Assembly: GCF_039538045.1 (NCBI RefSeq)
Contig: NZ_BAABBQ010000001.1
Span: 518,001 to 582,000 of the forward strand
DNA from: Sphingomonas swuensis
GTDB taxonomy: Bacteria; Pseudomonadota; Alphaproteobacteria; Sphingomonadales; Sphingomonadaceae
DNA: 64,000 nucleotides
Reading direction: 5' to 3'
Shown: piece after piece, positions 15,076 to 24,512 of the stretch
Position numbering within the stretch: position 1 is the first letter of the stretch
How the letters are laid out: each line of letters begins with the position of its first letter
The notes under the pieces: generated by a model
What the model was told of the DNA's origin: nothing
What the model saw: only the letters and a program-made list of their open reading frames with translations
The model's database searches: none
Position numbers and translations under genes: made by a program

Positions 15076-16200
15076 TCACGCGGTCTGGTCGTAGGCCCAG
15101 TCGAGCCAGGGCCCGAGGGCCTCGATGTCGGTCGTCTCGACCGTCGCGCCGCACCAGATCCGGAGGCCCGGCGGGGCGTCGCGGTAGCCGGCGACGTCAT
15201 AGGCGGTGCCCTCGGCCTCGAACAGCGCGGCCATGGCCTTGATGCGGGCTTCGTCGGCGCCCTCGACCGTCAGGCAGACGCTGGTGCGCGACCGGCTGGC
15301 GGGATCGGCGGCGAGATGGCCGAGCCACGGGCGGGACTCGACGATGCGGTCCAGCGCCGCGGCATTGGCGTTGGTCCGGGCGATCGCACCGTCATGGCCG
15401 CCGATGCTCTCGACCCACTCGAGGGCGGCGATCGCATCCTCGACCGCGAGCATCGAGGGCGTGTTGATCGTCTCGCCCGAGAAGATGCCCTCGATCAGCT
15501 TGCCCTTGCTGGTCAGGCGGAAGAGCTTGGGCAGCGGCCAGGCGGGCGTATAGCTTTCGAGCCGCTCGACCGCGCGGGGTCCGAGGATGAGGACGCCGTG
15601 CGCGCCCTCGCCGCCGAGCACCTTCTGCCAGGAGAAGGTGGCGACATCGATCCGGTCCCACGGAAGGTCGTAGGCGAACACCGCGCTGGTCGCGTCGGCG
15701 AAGCTGAGGCCTTCGCGGTCGGCGGCGATCCACTCACCGTCGGGGACCCGGACGCCGCTGGTGGTGCCGTTCCAGGTGAAGAGGACGTCGGTCGACCAGT
15801 CGACCTGGCCGAGGTCGGGAAGCTGGCCATAGTCGGCGCGGAGGATGGTCGGATCGAGCTTCAGCTGCTTGACCGCGTCGGTGACCCAGCCCTCGCCGAA
15901 GCTTTCCCAGGCGACGGCGGTGACCGGACGCTGCCCGAGCATGGTCCACATCGCCATTTCGTAGGCGCCGGTGTCGGAGCCGGGGACGATTCCGATGCGG
16001 TGGCTGTCGGGAAGCTTGAGATGCCCGCGCATCAGGTCGATGCAGCGCTTGAGCCGCGCCTTGCCGATCTTGCTGCGATGCGACCGGCCGAGGCTGTCGG
16101 TCGCGAGCTTGTCGGCGGCCCAGCCCGGCGGCTTGGCGCAAGGCCCGGACGAGAAATAGGGGCGTTCCGGACGGACGTCCGGCTTCAACATGTCAGTCAT
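15076..16200 (-). CDS. serC: Phosphoserine aminotransferase
   Basis: 374-residue class-V PLP aminotransferase converting phosphohydroxypyruvate to phosphoserine; the variant resembles that of alphaproteobacteria and Methanosarcina rather than enterobacterial SerC. Seen: the PYFSSGPCAKPP opening, SHRSKIGKARL, the substrate-phosphate region GIVPGSDTGAYEMAMW, and the PLP lysine in TFSWQKVLGGEGAHG. ATG 16200 is preceded by a good Shine-Dalgarno (AAGGAGA) with 7 bases spacing; an upstream in-frame ATG at 16362 would add an unsupported basic tail. Probably transcribed with serA. Confidence 0.95.
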   Translation of the reverse strand: MTDMLKPDVRPERPYFSSGPCAKPPGWAADKLATDSLGRSHRSKIGKARLKRCIDLMRGHLKLPDSHRIGIVPGSDTGAYEMAMWTMLGQRPVTAVAWESFGEGWVTDAVKQLKLDPTILRADYGQLPDLGQVDWSTDVLFTWNGTTSGVRVPDGEWIAADREGLSFADATSAVFAYDLPWDRIDVATFSWQKVLGGEGAHGVLILGPRAVERLESYTPAWPLPKLFRLTSKGKLIEGIFSGETINTPSMLAVEDAIAALEWVESIGGHDGAIARTNANAAALDRIVESRPWLGHLAADPASRSRTSVCLTVEGADEARIKAMAALFEAEGTAYDVAGYRDAPPGLRIWCGATVETTDIEALGPWLDWAYDQTA

Positions 16201-16580
16201 ATAAACTCTCCTTTCAGAGAGCACGCGCCGCGTTGGGACGGCGTGGCCCGCAGCCGCTGTAGCGCCTATCCGGGCGCATGCAAGCGGCACTGCGATTCTG
16301 TGGATAAGTCGGCGGCGGGACCGAAAAAGTTGCGGCGAATTGCCGATTTTGCCTCCGTTCACCGCTTGGTCGCCGCGACTCGTCCCGACGCGGGAACGAA
16401 GAGGTTGTATTCATTAACCCTAGCGGGTCTTTTCCTGCCTGTCCGAAACGGCGAGGGGCAAATCGCTTCTTTCGGGCGGGGGCTGGGGAGCCTCTGACAT
16501 TTTGCGAACCAGCACGGTCGGCGGCACGCCCGCGGCACTGGGCCGGTTCAACTCTGAATGACGTGAGGAGCGTTACACGA
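16201..16580. other. 380-base divergent intergenic region (serC / M23 peptidase)
   Basis: Promoter space for two genes reading apart. It carries the serC ribosome-binding site at the left edge and GAGGAG before the peptidase ATG at the right edge. A TTAACC sequence at 16415-16420 is at most a half site for CtrA. No open frame with coding character and no structured RNA that I recognise. Confidence 0.55.
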
Positions 16581-17651
16581 ATGGCTCATGCAATCGCCTC
16601 GTCCGGACTGCTTCGCAGCCGCGACCTGTTCGTGCATGACGGCACCAAGCTTCGCCGGATCCGCCTTTCCGCTCCCGTGCAGGTCGCCTTCTTCCTTCTC
16701 GCCGCCGTGATGATCGCCTGGTCGGCCTTCGCCGCCGCGCATTTCGTGTCGGGCGAGAAGGCCGCGACCGTGGTGGTCAGCGATGCCGACAAGCTCGAGC
16801 AGCTGGCGCTCGCCGCCGAGCAGCGTGCCCGTGCGATCGAGCAGCGTCAGATGATGCTCGCGACGATGCTCGCCGGCGGCGAGGTCGATCCCGCCCTGCT
16901 CGCCAAGACCGGCGCGGTCGAGCCGCTTCCGGCGGCGGTCGCCGCCCCGCTCGAGCGGGCCGCCGACAAGCTCGCCGCCGAGGAAAGCGCCGCCGCCGCG
17001 CAGATGGACGCCCGTTACAAGAGCGCCGCTCGCGAGCTGAAGAAGCTCGGCCTCAACCCGCAGCGCCTCGGCGTCGGTGGTCCGTTCGAGCCGGTCAGCA
17101 AGGCTGACCCGACCTTCAAGGCGCTGTTCAACAGCTGGAAGAAGCTCGACAGCCTGCAGGACGGCGTGATCGCCGTCCCGTCGGACAAGCCGGTCAAGAT
17201 GGCCGCCTTCACCTCGAGCTTCGGAGTCCGTTCGGACCCGTTCAAGGGCGGCGCCGCGATGCACGCCGGGATCGACCTCGCCGGCCCGATCGGCACCCCC
17301 ATCTATGCGACCGCCGACGGCGTCGTCACCGAGGGCGGCTGGAACGCGGGCGGCTACGGCAACCTCATCAAGCTCGACCATGGCCGCGGCATCGAGACCC
17401 GCTACGGCCACCTCAGCGGGATTTCGGTCCGTGCCGGCGAGCGCGTCAAGCGCGGCCAGCTGATCGGCCGCATGGGCTCGACCGGTCGTTCGACCGGAAG
17501 CCACCTCCACTATGAGGTCCGAATCGACGGCCGCGCCGTCAACCCGATCCCCTTCATGCGCTCGACTGACTTCATCCTCGCCATCCGCGACCGCAACGGT
17601 GCGATGGACCAGGTCGCCCTCGGCGGCCCGGGCAAGCGCGCCGAGCGCTAA
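16581..17651 (+). CDS. M23-family peptidoglycan endopeptidase, membrane anchored
   Basis: 356 residues. An N-terminal basic region and one transmembrane helix (about 33-52) anchor it in the inner membrane; a helical Ala/Gln/Glu-rich stretch (about 66-155) follows; the LytM/M23 domain (about 215-325) carries zinc ligands His228 and Asp232 (HAGID) and His310 in HLHYE, with His308 as catalytic partner. All M23 residues are intact, so it is probably an active D,D-endopeptidase rather than an EnvC-type activator. GTG 16563 is an alternative start, but ATG 16581 has the better-placed GAGGAG. Confidence 0.9.
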   Translation: MAHAIASSGLLRSRDLFVHDGTKLRRIRLSAPVQVAFFLLAAVMIAWSAFAAAHFVSGEKAATVVVSDADKLEQLALAAEQRARAIEQRQMMLATMLAGGEVDPALLAKTGAVEPLPAAVAAPLERAADKLAAEESAAAAQMDARYKSAARELKKLGLNPQRLGVGGPFEPVSKADPTFKALFNSWKKLDSLQDGVIAVPSDKPVKMAAFTSSFGVRSDPFKGGAAMHAGIDLAGPIGTPIYATADGVVTEGGWNAGGYGNLIKLDHGRGIETRYGHLSGISVRAGERVKRGQLIGRMGSTGRSTGSHLHYEVRIDGRAVNPIPFMRSTDFILAIRDRNGAMDQVALGGPGKRAER

Positions 17652-17695
17652 GACCCCGGCTTGAGGCTGGTGCCTCGCCGCCCTACATCGGCTTC

Positions 17696-18016
17696 GTGAC
17701 CCTGCAACTGACCCCATCGGCCGCCGCGCGCGTCGCCGCGATCGCCGCCCGCCAGGCCAAGCCGCCCGTGCTCCGCCTTGCCGTCGAGGGTGGCGGCTGC
17801 TCGGGCTTCACCTACAAGTTCGCGCTCGGCGATCCGGAAGAAGGCGACACGATCGCCGAGACCGGAGGCGTTCGGCTGGTGGTCGATCCGGTCAGCCTCG
17901 ACCTGCTCGAGGGAAGCGAGGTCGACTATGTCGAGGATCTCGGCGGCTCGGCATTCAAGGTGAAGAACCCCAATGCCGCGAGCGGCTGCGGCTGCGGGTC
18001 GAGCTTCGGGATCTGA
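17696..18016 (+). CDS. erpA: A-type iron-sulfur carrier protein (ErpA/IscA family)
   Basis: 106 residues with the three conserved cysteines of A-type carriers: Cys35 in GGGCSGF, and Cys98 and Cys100 in SGCGCGSSF. These proteins pass Fe-S clusters to apo-proteins. It begins with GTG 17696. It is not inside an isc or suf operon, which favours an ErpA-like stand-alone role, but the sequence alone does not separate ErpA from IscA or SufA. Confidence 0.9.
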   Translation: MTLQLTPSAAARVAAIAARQAKPPVLRLAVEGGGCSGFTYKFALGDPEEGDTIAETGGVRLVVDPVSLDLLEGSEVDYVEDLGGSAFKVKNPNAASGCGCGSSFGI

Positions 18017-18063
18017 CGATCCGGCGGGATGACGAGGGCCGAGCGGCCCGCTAAGCCCGCCCG

Positions 18064-18849
18064 ATGAAGATCGCGACCTTCAACATCAACGGAATCCGCG
18101 CGCGGCTGCCGCGACTGCTCGAGTGGCTCGAGAAGGAGCAGCCCGACGTCGCCTGCCTGCAGGAGCTGAAGTGCGCCGACGAGGCGCTTCCGGTGCTCGA
18201 CATCGAGGGTGCCGGCTATCGCGCGGTGTGGCACGGGCAGAAGGGCTTCAACGGGGTCGCGATCCTGGTTCGCGGGCGCTCGCCCGACCTGCGCCGGGTC
18301 GGGCTTCCGGGCGACCCGGACGACAGCCACAGCCGCTACATCGAGGCCGAGGTGGACGGAGTGGTCATCGCCTCCATCTACCTGCCCAACGGCAATCCGA
18401 TCGGGACCGAGAAGTTCGACTACAAGCTGCGCTGGATGGAGCGGCTCCGGGCGCACGCGGCGGAGCTTCTGGCGGAGGAGAAGCCGGTCATCCTGGCGGG
18501 CGACTTCAACGTCATTCCCGACGACCGCGACACCTTCTCCGTCGCCGCGATGGCGAACGATTCGCTGACCCAGCCCGAGACAAGGGCGGCGTGGCGGCGG
18601 ATCATGCACCAGGGCTGGACCGATGCGCTTCGCTCGCTCCACCCGGCCGAGGACAAGCTGTTCACCTTCTGGGACTATACGGCGGGCTGCTGGCAGCGCG
18701 ATGCGGGATTCCGGATCGACCACCTCCTGCTGTCGCCGCTGGTGACCGACCGGCTCGAGGCGGCGGGAGTCGATCGCTGGGCACGCGGACAGGAGAAGGC
18801 GAGCGACCATGCGCCGACCTGGATCACCCTCCAGCCCGAGGCGTCCTAA
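18064..18849 (+). CDS. xthA: Exodeoxyribonuclease III
   Basis: 261-residue AP endonuclease/3'-exonuclease of base-excision repair. The start MKIATFNINGIRARLPRLL, metal-binding glutamate in CLQELKC, NGNPIGTEKFDYK, catalytic GDFNVIPDD and the terminal SDHAPTW histidine are all in place. Length is typical. It lies 47 bases after the Fe-S carrier gene on the same strand. Confidence 0.96.
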   Translation: MKIATFNINGIRARLPRLLEWLEKEQPDVACLQELKCADEALPVLDIEGAGYRAVWHGQKGFNGVAILVRGRSPDLRRVGLPGDPDDSHSRYIEAEVDGVVIASIYLPNGNPIGTEKFDYKLRWMERLRAHAAELLAEEKPVILAGDFNVIPDDRDTFSVAAMANDSLTQPETRAAWRRIMHQGWTDALRSLHPAEDKLFTFWDYTAGCWQRDAGFRIDHLLLSPLVTDRLEAAGVDRWARGQEKASDHAPTWITLQPEAS

Positions 18850-18908
18850 CCCGAATCAAGTAACGACGATAAGTTGGCGTTGACCGAACGCTGCTGAACG
18901 GTCACCTT

Positions 18909-19187
18909 ATGGTCGCCATGGACAGTTGCTACTGGTCAGAGCGCAATCCCCGCCAGCCTGTCGAACTCGTTGCCGAGGTCGTGCACGCCGATGGCCGGGT
19001 CAGCAGCGCGATCGTCACCAACCTTTCGGACGAAGGGTGCGGGGTCGCCGGCGTGTTCCTGATCGGCGAGCGGGTGACGCTGATCCTGCCCGACGCGGGG
19101 CCGATCGAGGGCCAGGTGCGCTGGGCCTTCAACGGCGAGGGCGGGGTGCTGTTCGACCGCGAGAAGCCTTCGCCGGACGCGGGCTAG
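18909..19187 (+). CDS. PilZ-domain protein (candidate c-di-GMP binder)
   Basis: 92 residues, a stand-alone PilZ domain. The RNPRQPV segment near residue 13 resembles the RxxxR switch (though with only partial spacing), and NLSDEGCGV is the D/NxSxxG strand. Because the arginine motif is degenerate, c-di-GMP binding is uncertain. ATG 18918 is an alternative start. Its stop overlaps the end of the convergent GNAT-like gene by 4 bases. Confidence 0.75.
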   Translation: MVAMDSCYWSERNPRQPVELVAEVVHADGRVSSAIVTNLSDEGCGVAGVFLIGERVTLILPDAGPIEGQVRWAFNGEGGVLFDREKPSPDAG

Positions 19188-20341
19188 AGCGCCTTCTCGT
19201 AGATCCGGTAGACCTTGTTGCGGGTGGTGCCGGCAAGGTCGGCGATCGACACCATTCCCTGATTGTCCTCGAGCACCCAGCCGATCTCGCCATGGGTGGC
19301 GCCATAGCCGGCGACCGACCGCTCGCGGCAATGCTCGATCATCACGAAGGCGAGCTGGCTTGCGAGGCGGCTGCCCTGGAAGCGCTTGGCGACACCCATC
19401 AGCGGGACCCGGACACGCGACACGCGCGGCTTGCGCAGGCGCCAGAGGAGCTTGGCCCAGCCGAACGGAAACAGCCGGCCGTTGAGGTCGCCGGTCAGCT
19501 CGTTGATGTCGGGGAGGGTGATCATGAAAGCGGCGGGCTCCCACTCGCCCGCGTCGTTCACCACCTCGCAGATGGTGACGAGGTCCTCGTAGATGATCGT
19601 CTTCAGCTTCTTGCCGGCGTAGGCGATCTCGGATTCGGTCAGCGGGATGAAGCCCCAATTGTCCGACCAGGCATCGTTGAGGAGCGAGAGGATGATGTGC
19701 GCCTCGCGGTCGAACTGGCTCTTGTCGACCTCGCGCATGCGCATCCGCTTGGACTTCTTGCCCGCATCGACCAGCTTCTGGACCAGCGGCCGGAGGGGGA
19801 TCCGGATGTCGAGCTCGTAGGTGTGGAGGTCCTTGACCTTGGCATAGCCGGCCGCCTCAATGATCGGGGCGTAGGTCGGGCGATGGTGACCCATCATCGC
19901 GGTCGGGGGCTGGTCGAAACCCTCGATCAGCACGCCGGGCTCGTCCCACACGCCGAGGGTGAAGGGGCCGAGCGCACGGGTCATGCCGCGCTCGCGAAGC
20001 CACTCCTCGGCGGTGGCGATGAGGATCGGGCCGGCTTCCTTCTCGCTGTCGAGCAGCTCGAGCGAGCCCCACTGGCCGGTCCCCGCGCCCATATGCTCGA
20101 GGACGAGCTGGTCGACCTGCGCGGAAATGCGGCCGACGGGCCTGCCGCCACGGGTCGCCAGCCACAGCGCCGCCTCGCCATGCTCGAACCACGGGTTCTC
20201 GCCGGGGGTGAACAGGCCGAGCGCCTCGGACTTCAAGGGCGGGACCCATGCCGGATCGTCGCGATAGACGTCCCAGACGAAGTGGACGAAGCGCTTGCGG
20301 TCGGCGGTCGAGGTGACCGGGCTGATGACGAGATCGGACAT
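19184..20341 (-). CDS. GNAT-fold N-acetyltransferase-like protein, 385 residues
   Basis: A conserved proteobacterial protein commonly labelled GNAT-family or, misleadingly, dATP pyrophosphohydrolase. Visible landmarks: FVHFVWDVYRDDPAWVPPL near the N terminus, the PFFEH-like NPWFEHGEAALWLA, and FTLGVWDEPGVLIEGFD. The C-terminal SRLASQLAFVMIEHCRE segment resembles a GNAT acetyl-CoA helix region. Substrate unknown. It lies 8 bases downstream of the HerA-type ATPase gene, so the two are probably co-transcribed. Confidence 0.7.
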   Translation of the reverse strand: MSDLVISPVTSTADRKRFVHFVWDVYRDDPAWVPPLKSEALGLFTPGENPWFEHGEAALWLATRGGRPVGRISAQVDQLVLEHMGAGTGQWGSLELLDSEKEAGPILIATAEEWLRERGMTRALGPFTLGVWDEPGVLIEGFDQPPTAMMGHHRPTYAPIIEAAGYAKVKDLHTYELDIRIPLRPLVQKLVDAGKKSKRMRMREVDKSQFDREAHIILSLLNDAWSDNWGFIPLTESEIAYAGKKLKTIIYEDLVTICEVVNDAGEWEPAAFMITLPDINELTGDLNGRLFPFGWAKLLWRLRKPRVSRVRVPLMGVAKRFQGSRLASQLAFVMIEHCRERSVAGYGATHGEIGWVLEDNQGMVSIADLAGTTRNKVYRIYEKAL

Positions 20342-20349
20342 GGAACGCC

Positions 20350-21948
20350 TTATTTGAGAAGGCCGCCGAGAATTCCCCGGAGCAGACGGTTGCCGAGCTG
20401 GCGACCGACCGACGAAGCGGCGGAGCGGGCGGCGGACTGGACCGCCTTGTCGAACATGGTCGGGCGTGCCGCCTCGCGGGCCTGGCGCGCGGCCTCGCGC
20501 TCGGCCTCCTTCGCCCGGCGGTCGGCTTCGCGCTCGGCGGCGAGGTCGGCTCGGGCCTGTTCCTTGGCCAGCCGGGCATCTTCCTTGGCACGGAGCGCGG
20601 CCGCCTTGGCTTCCTCCTTCTCGGCGCGCGAGGCATCGGCGGCGGCAACGGCTTCGGCGGCCTTGGCCCGGAGGATCTCCTCGGCGCTGTCGCGATCGAC
20701 CGCCTGATCGTATTTGGTGCCGATCGCATCGGTCGAGATGAGGATCTGGCGTTCCTCGGGGCTCAGCGGACCGACGCGCGAGGCAGGCGGGCGGATGAGG
20801 ACGCGCTCGACCGGCGACGGGCTGCCGTCGGGGAGCAGGAGCGAGACCAGTGCCTCGCCCACCTTCAACTCGGTGATCGCGCTGGCGACGTCGACCTCGG
20901 GATTGGGGCGGAAGGTGTCGGCGGCGCTCTTCACGGCGGCCTGGTCGCGCGGGGTGAAGGCGCGAAGCGCGTGCTGGACCCGGTTGCCGAGCTGGCCGGC
21001 GACGCTGTCGGGAATGTCGATCGGGTTCTGGGTGATGAAGTAGACGCCGACGCCCTTGGAGCGGATCAGGCGGACGACCTGCTCGACCTTCTCTAGCAAG
21101 GCCGGCGGGGCGTCGTCGAACAGGAGGTGGGCCTCGTCGAAGAAGAAGCAGAGCTTGGGCTTGTCCTGGTCGCCGACCTCGGGGAGCAGCTCGAACAGCT
21201 CGCTGAGCAGCCAGAGGAGGAAGGTCGCGTAAAGCCGCGGCGACGCCATCAGCTTGTCGGCGGCGAGGATGTTGACCATGCCGCGGCCGCTGTCGTCGAG
21301 CTTGAGGAAGTCCTCGAGATCGAGCGCGGGCTCGCCGAAGAAGTTGTCGCCGCCCTGGCTGCGGAGCTGGAGCAGGCTGCGCTGGATGGCGCCGATGGTG
21401 GGCTTGGCCACATTGCCATATTCGAGGGTCAGCTCCTCGGCCCGCTCCCCGCAGGCGACGAGCATCGCCTGAAGGTCGCCGAGGTCGAGCAGCAGCAGGC
21501 CCTCCTTGTCGGCGACGTGGAAGGCGATGGTGAGGACGCCTTCCTGGACGTCGTTCAGGTTCATCAGCCGGGCGAGGAGCAGCGGCCCCATCTCGCTGAC
21601 GGTGGTCCGGATCGGGTGACCCGCCTGACCGAACAGGTCCCAGAAGACCGTCGGATTGTCGCGATACTGCCAGTCGGCGATGCCGAGCTCGGCGGCGCGG
21701 CCTGCGAAGATCTCATGGGTCTTGGAAGTCGGCGAGCCGGCCATGGCGAGCCCGGCGAGGTCGCCCTTGACGTCGGCGACGAAGGTCGGGACGCCGGCGG
21801 CGGAGAAGCCTTCGACCAGTCCCTGAAGCGTGACGGTCTTGCCGGTGCCGGTCGCGCCGGCGATCAGCCCGTGCCGATTGGCGCGCCTAAGTTCGAGTTG
21901 CTGCGGGGCCGTGCCGCCGCTGCGTGCGCCGATGAAGATTCCTGCCAT
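20350..21948 (-). CDS. HerA-like/DUF853 (YjgR-type) ATPase
   Basis: 532 residues. Walker A GATGTGKT lies near residue 33, Walker [12 protein letters not shown] near 265, and [29 protein letters not shown] is the family block after it. The last about 130 residues are Ala/Glu/Arg/Lys-rich and predict a long coiled coil (about 420-495), ending in a small Gly/Leu-rich tail. ATG 21948 has GGGAG five bases upstream; GTG 21954 is less likely. The family is related to HerA/FtsK motor ATPases, but its cellular task is not established. Confidence 0.88.
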   Translation of the reverse strand: MAGIFIGARSGGTAPQQLELRRANRHGLIAGATGTGKTVTLQGLVEGFSAAGVPTFVADVKGDLAGLAMAGSPTSKTHEIFAGRAAELGIADWQYRDNPTVFWDLFGQAGHPIRTTVSEMGPLLLARLMNLNDVQEGVLTIAFHVADKEGLLLLDLGDLQAMLVACGERAEELTLEYGNVAKPTIGAIQRSLLQLRSQGGDNFFGEPALDLEDFLKLDDSGRGMVNILAADKLMASPRLYATFLLWLLSELFELLPEVGDQDKPKLCFFFDEAHLLFDDAPPALLEKVEQVVRLIRSKGVGVYFITQNPIDIPDSVAGQLGNRVQHALRAFTPRDQAAVKSAADTFRPNPEVDVASAITELKVGEALVSLLLPDGSPSPVERVLIRPPASRVGPLSPEERQILISTDAIGTKYDQAVDRDSAEEILRAKAAEAVAAADASRAEKEEAKAAALRAKEDARLAKEQARADLAAEREADRRAKEAEREAARQAREAARPTMFDKAVQSAARSAASSVGRQLGNRLLRGILGGLLK

Positions 21949-22009
21949 GCCCACTCCCGTCCCTCGCTGCGGCGGAAGCCTAGCGAGGGACGGTGCTCAA
22001 GGCGAGAGC

Positions 22010-23581
22010 CTAGCGCGGGGGCAGGTCGATGCCGATGAACAGCTCGGGGAGCTGGGCCCGGCGGACGAGCAGCAGGACCGCGGTGCGGTTGGCCCGGCGC
22101 GCGGCGTCGACCGCAGCGGTCACCTGCGCCTGGCTGTTCACGGCCTGGCGGTTGATCGAGATGATCACGTCGCCGCGCTGGATGCCCTTTTCGGCCGCGT
22201 CGCTGTTCGGATCGACGTTGGTCACGACCATGCCGCGGGTGCCCGCGGGGACGTTGACCGCCTGCGCGATCTCGGCGGTCAGCGGCTGGAGCGAGAGCCC
22301 GAGCGCCTGTCCGGCGGGGACCGCCGGCTGGTTGCGATCGTTGGGATCAAACGGCGTGCCCTCGGGGGTGGTCGCCCCGCCGATCCGCGCCAGTTCCTCT
22401 TCGGTCGGACGCTGCGCCACCGTGGCGGTGACCGTCTGGCGGCGACCGTCGCGGATGATCTCGATCGGCACGCGCTGGCCGGGCGTGACGTTGGCGATGA
22501 GGTAGGAGGCGGTCTCGTCGGGGGTGACCGGACGGCCACCGACGCGGAGGATGACGTCGCCCTGCTGGAGCCCGGCACGCTGCGCCGGCTGGCCGGGGAC
22601 GACCGAGCGGACGAGTTCGCCGCGATCCTTGGCGATGCCGAGGGCGGCGGCGCTGCTCTCGTCGAGCGGAAGCAGGCCGATGCCGAGATAGCCGCGCTGC
22701 GGACGCTGGCCGCGGCGAAGGCTGTCGATCACCGGGCGGGCGAGCTCGGCGGGGATGGCGAGACCGATCCCGACGCTCGCGCCGGTCGGGCTGATCAGCG
22801 CCGAATTGACCCCGATGACGTTGCCGTTGAGATCGAACATCGGGCCGCCGCTGTTGCCCATGTTGATGCTGGCATCGGTCTGGATGTAGCGATCGTAGGC
22901 GCCGGCGCCGGTGATCCCGCGATGGAGCGCCGAGATGATCCCCGAGGTGACCGTTCCGCCAAGGCCGTAGGGGTTGCCGATCGCAAGCACCCAGTCGCCG
23001 ACCCGGGCGCGCTGGCTGTCACCCCAGTTGACGTAGGGGAAGTTGGCGCCCTCGACCTTGAGCAGGGCGAGGTCGGAAGCCTGGTCGCGGCCGATGATGC
23101 GGGCCGGAAGCTCGCGACGATCGGTCAGGATGACGGTGACGCTGTCGACCGTGCCGGTCCCGCCGGCGCCCTGGATCAGGTGGTTGTTGGTGACGACATA
23201 GCCGTCGGCCGAGATGAAGAAGCCCGAGCCGAGCGACCCGGTCTCGCGGGTGCGCGAAGGGGCTTCGCCCGTGCCGCCGCCACCGCCGCCGGGGGCGGGC
23301 TGGCCGAAGCGGCGGAGGAACTCGGCCAGCGGATCATTCTGCTGGCGCGACACCGGCACCCGCTGGCGGGTGGAAATGTTCACGACCGCCGGCTGCAACC
23401 GTGCGGCGAGGTCGGCGAACGACATGGGCGCGCCCTGCGGGGCCATCACGGCCGGCGCATTCTGGGCAACCTGCGCACCGACCGGACCGGTGGCGAGCGA
23501 GAAGGCGCTTCCGCCGATCAGCAAGGCCGCCGCGACACCATAGGCATAGCGCACTTTGGAAAACTCCTTCGGTGACGTCAT
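22010..23581 (-). CDS. degP: Periplasmic serine protease Do (DegP/HtrA)
   Basis: 523 residues. Signal peptide or N-terminal anchor at about 10-37 (ending VGAQ), trypsin-like domain with catalytic His134 (TNNHLI), Asp170 (SDLALL) and Ser244 (GNSGGP), then two PDZ domains (about 290-380 and 430-515). A Gly-rich loop (about 97-105) lies where DegP has its LA loop. It degrades or refolds damaged periplasmic proteins. It lies 76 bases after hflC on the same strand; hflK-hflC-degP is a common alphaproteobacterial order. Confidence 0.95.
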   Translation of the reverse strand: MTSPKEFSKVRYAYGVAAALLIGGSAFSLATGPVGAQVAQNAPAVMAPQGAPMSFADLAARLQPAVVNISTRQRVPVSRQQNDPLAEFLRRFGQPAPGGGGGGTGEAPSRTRETGSLGSGFFISADGYVVTNNHLIQGAGGTGTVDSVTVILTDRRELPARIIGRDQASDLALLKVEGANFPYVNWGDSQRARVGDWVLAIGNPYGLGGTVTSGIISALHRGITGAGAYDRYIQTDASINMGNSGGPMFDLNGNVIGVNSALISPTGASVGIGLAIPAELARPVIDSLRRGQRPQRGYLGIGLLPLDESSAAALGIAKDRGELVRSVVPGQPAQRAGLQQGDVILRVGGRPVTPDETASYLIANVTPGQRVPIEIIRDGRRQTVTATVAQRPTEEELARIGGATTPEGTPFDPNDRNQPAVPAGQALGLSLQPLTAEIAQAVNVPAGTRGMVVTNVDPNSDAAEKGIQRGDVIISINRQAVNSQAQVTAAVDAARRANRTAVLLLVRRAQLPELFIGIDLPPR

Positions 23582-23657
23582 TCGGATGAACTTCCTTGTC
23601 TCGTAAGGCCCCGGCTTCTGGTGCTAGGTCAAGCGCCTGAACGCTCATTGAACCGCT

Positions 23658-24512
23658 TTAGCGTCCGCCCCCGCTCGTAAATTCACGCAGGAACTCGTTC
23701 TGCGGGGAAAGGATGACATTGGTCGGCTTCGACTTGCTGGTGAAAGTCCGGTCGTAGGCCTGCATGGCACGGTAGAAATCGTAGAAGGCCGGGTCCTTGC
23801 CGAAGCTGTTGGCATAGGTCCGGGCGGCCGACGCGTCGGCTTCGGCGCGGATGATCTGGGCCTGCTTGCTGCCCTCGGCGCGGATCGAGCGGGCCTCCTG
23901 TTCGCGGGCAGTCCGCATCCGCTCGTAGGCGCTCTCCAGCGGCGTTCCGCTCGGGAGGTCGGCGCGCTTGATCCGGACGTCGATGATCTGGACGCCATAT
24001 TGGCGGGCGATCCGGTCGAGGCCGCGGCGGATATTCTCCATCGCGCCCTGCCGCTCGGGGCTCAGCAGGTCGGCAAACGGCCGCTTGCCGAGCTCGTTGC
24101 GGAGCTCCGAACCGAGGATCGGACGAAGCGCCTCGCCGACGCGCTCTTCCGAGCGGGCGCGGATGTACATGCGCAGCGGGTCGACCACCCGGTAGCGGGC
24201 GAAGGCGTCGACCTCGAGCCGGAGCTGGTCGGTCGAAAGCACCATCTGGCGCTCCATGTCGACGTCGCGGACGCGCTTGTCGATCCACACGATGTCGTCG
24301 ACGAACGGCACCTTGACCGCGATTCCGGCACCGGGCCCGCCGATCGGGGCATTGGCCTGGTAGCGGTTGAGGATACGCTCGGGCTTGCCGAAGCGGACGA
24401 TGATCGCCTGGCTGGTTTCGGGGACGATCTTGACGCTCGACAGGATGGTGACCAGCACGAGCAGGGCGATGATCCCGCTGAACAACGGGCGGCGGAGGAT
24501 GGCGTCGATCAT
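23658..24512 (-). CDS. hflC: FtsH modulator HflC
   Basis: 284-residue SPFH/band-7 protein. One N-terminal transmembrane helix (about 12-29), SPFH domain with ETSQAIIVRFGKPERIL and a long C-terminal helix rich in Ala, Glu and Arg. With HflK it forms the large cage around the FtsH protease in the inner membrane and limits its activity. ATG 24512 overlaps the hflK stop as ATGA; the open frame continues far upstream but that part is antisense-type noise within hflK. Confidence 0.95.
   Translation of the reverse strand: MIDAILRRPLFSGIIALLVLVTILSSVKIVPETSQAIIVRFGKPERILNRYQANAPIGGPGAGIAVKVPFVDDIVWIDKRVRDVDMERQMVLSTDQLRLEVDAFARYRVVDPLRMYIRARSEERVGEALRPILGSELRNELGKRPFADLLSPERQGAMENIRRGLDRIARQYGVQIIDVRIKRADLPSGTPLESAYERMRTAREQEARSIRAEGSKQAQIIRAEADASAARTYANSFGKDPAFYDFYRAMQAYDRTFTSKSKPTNVILSPQNEFLREFTSGGGR

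Noticed and set aside
13369..16497. A plus-strand open frame of over 1000 codons
   Set aside because: It is antisense to serA and serC, whose family motifs are complete. Its Gly/Asp/Arg/Glu-rich composition is typical of the mirror frame of GC-rich genes.
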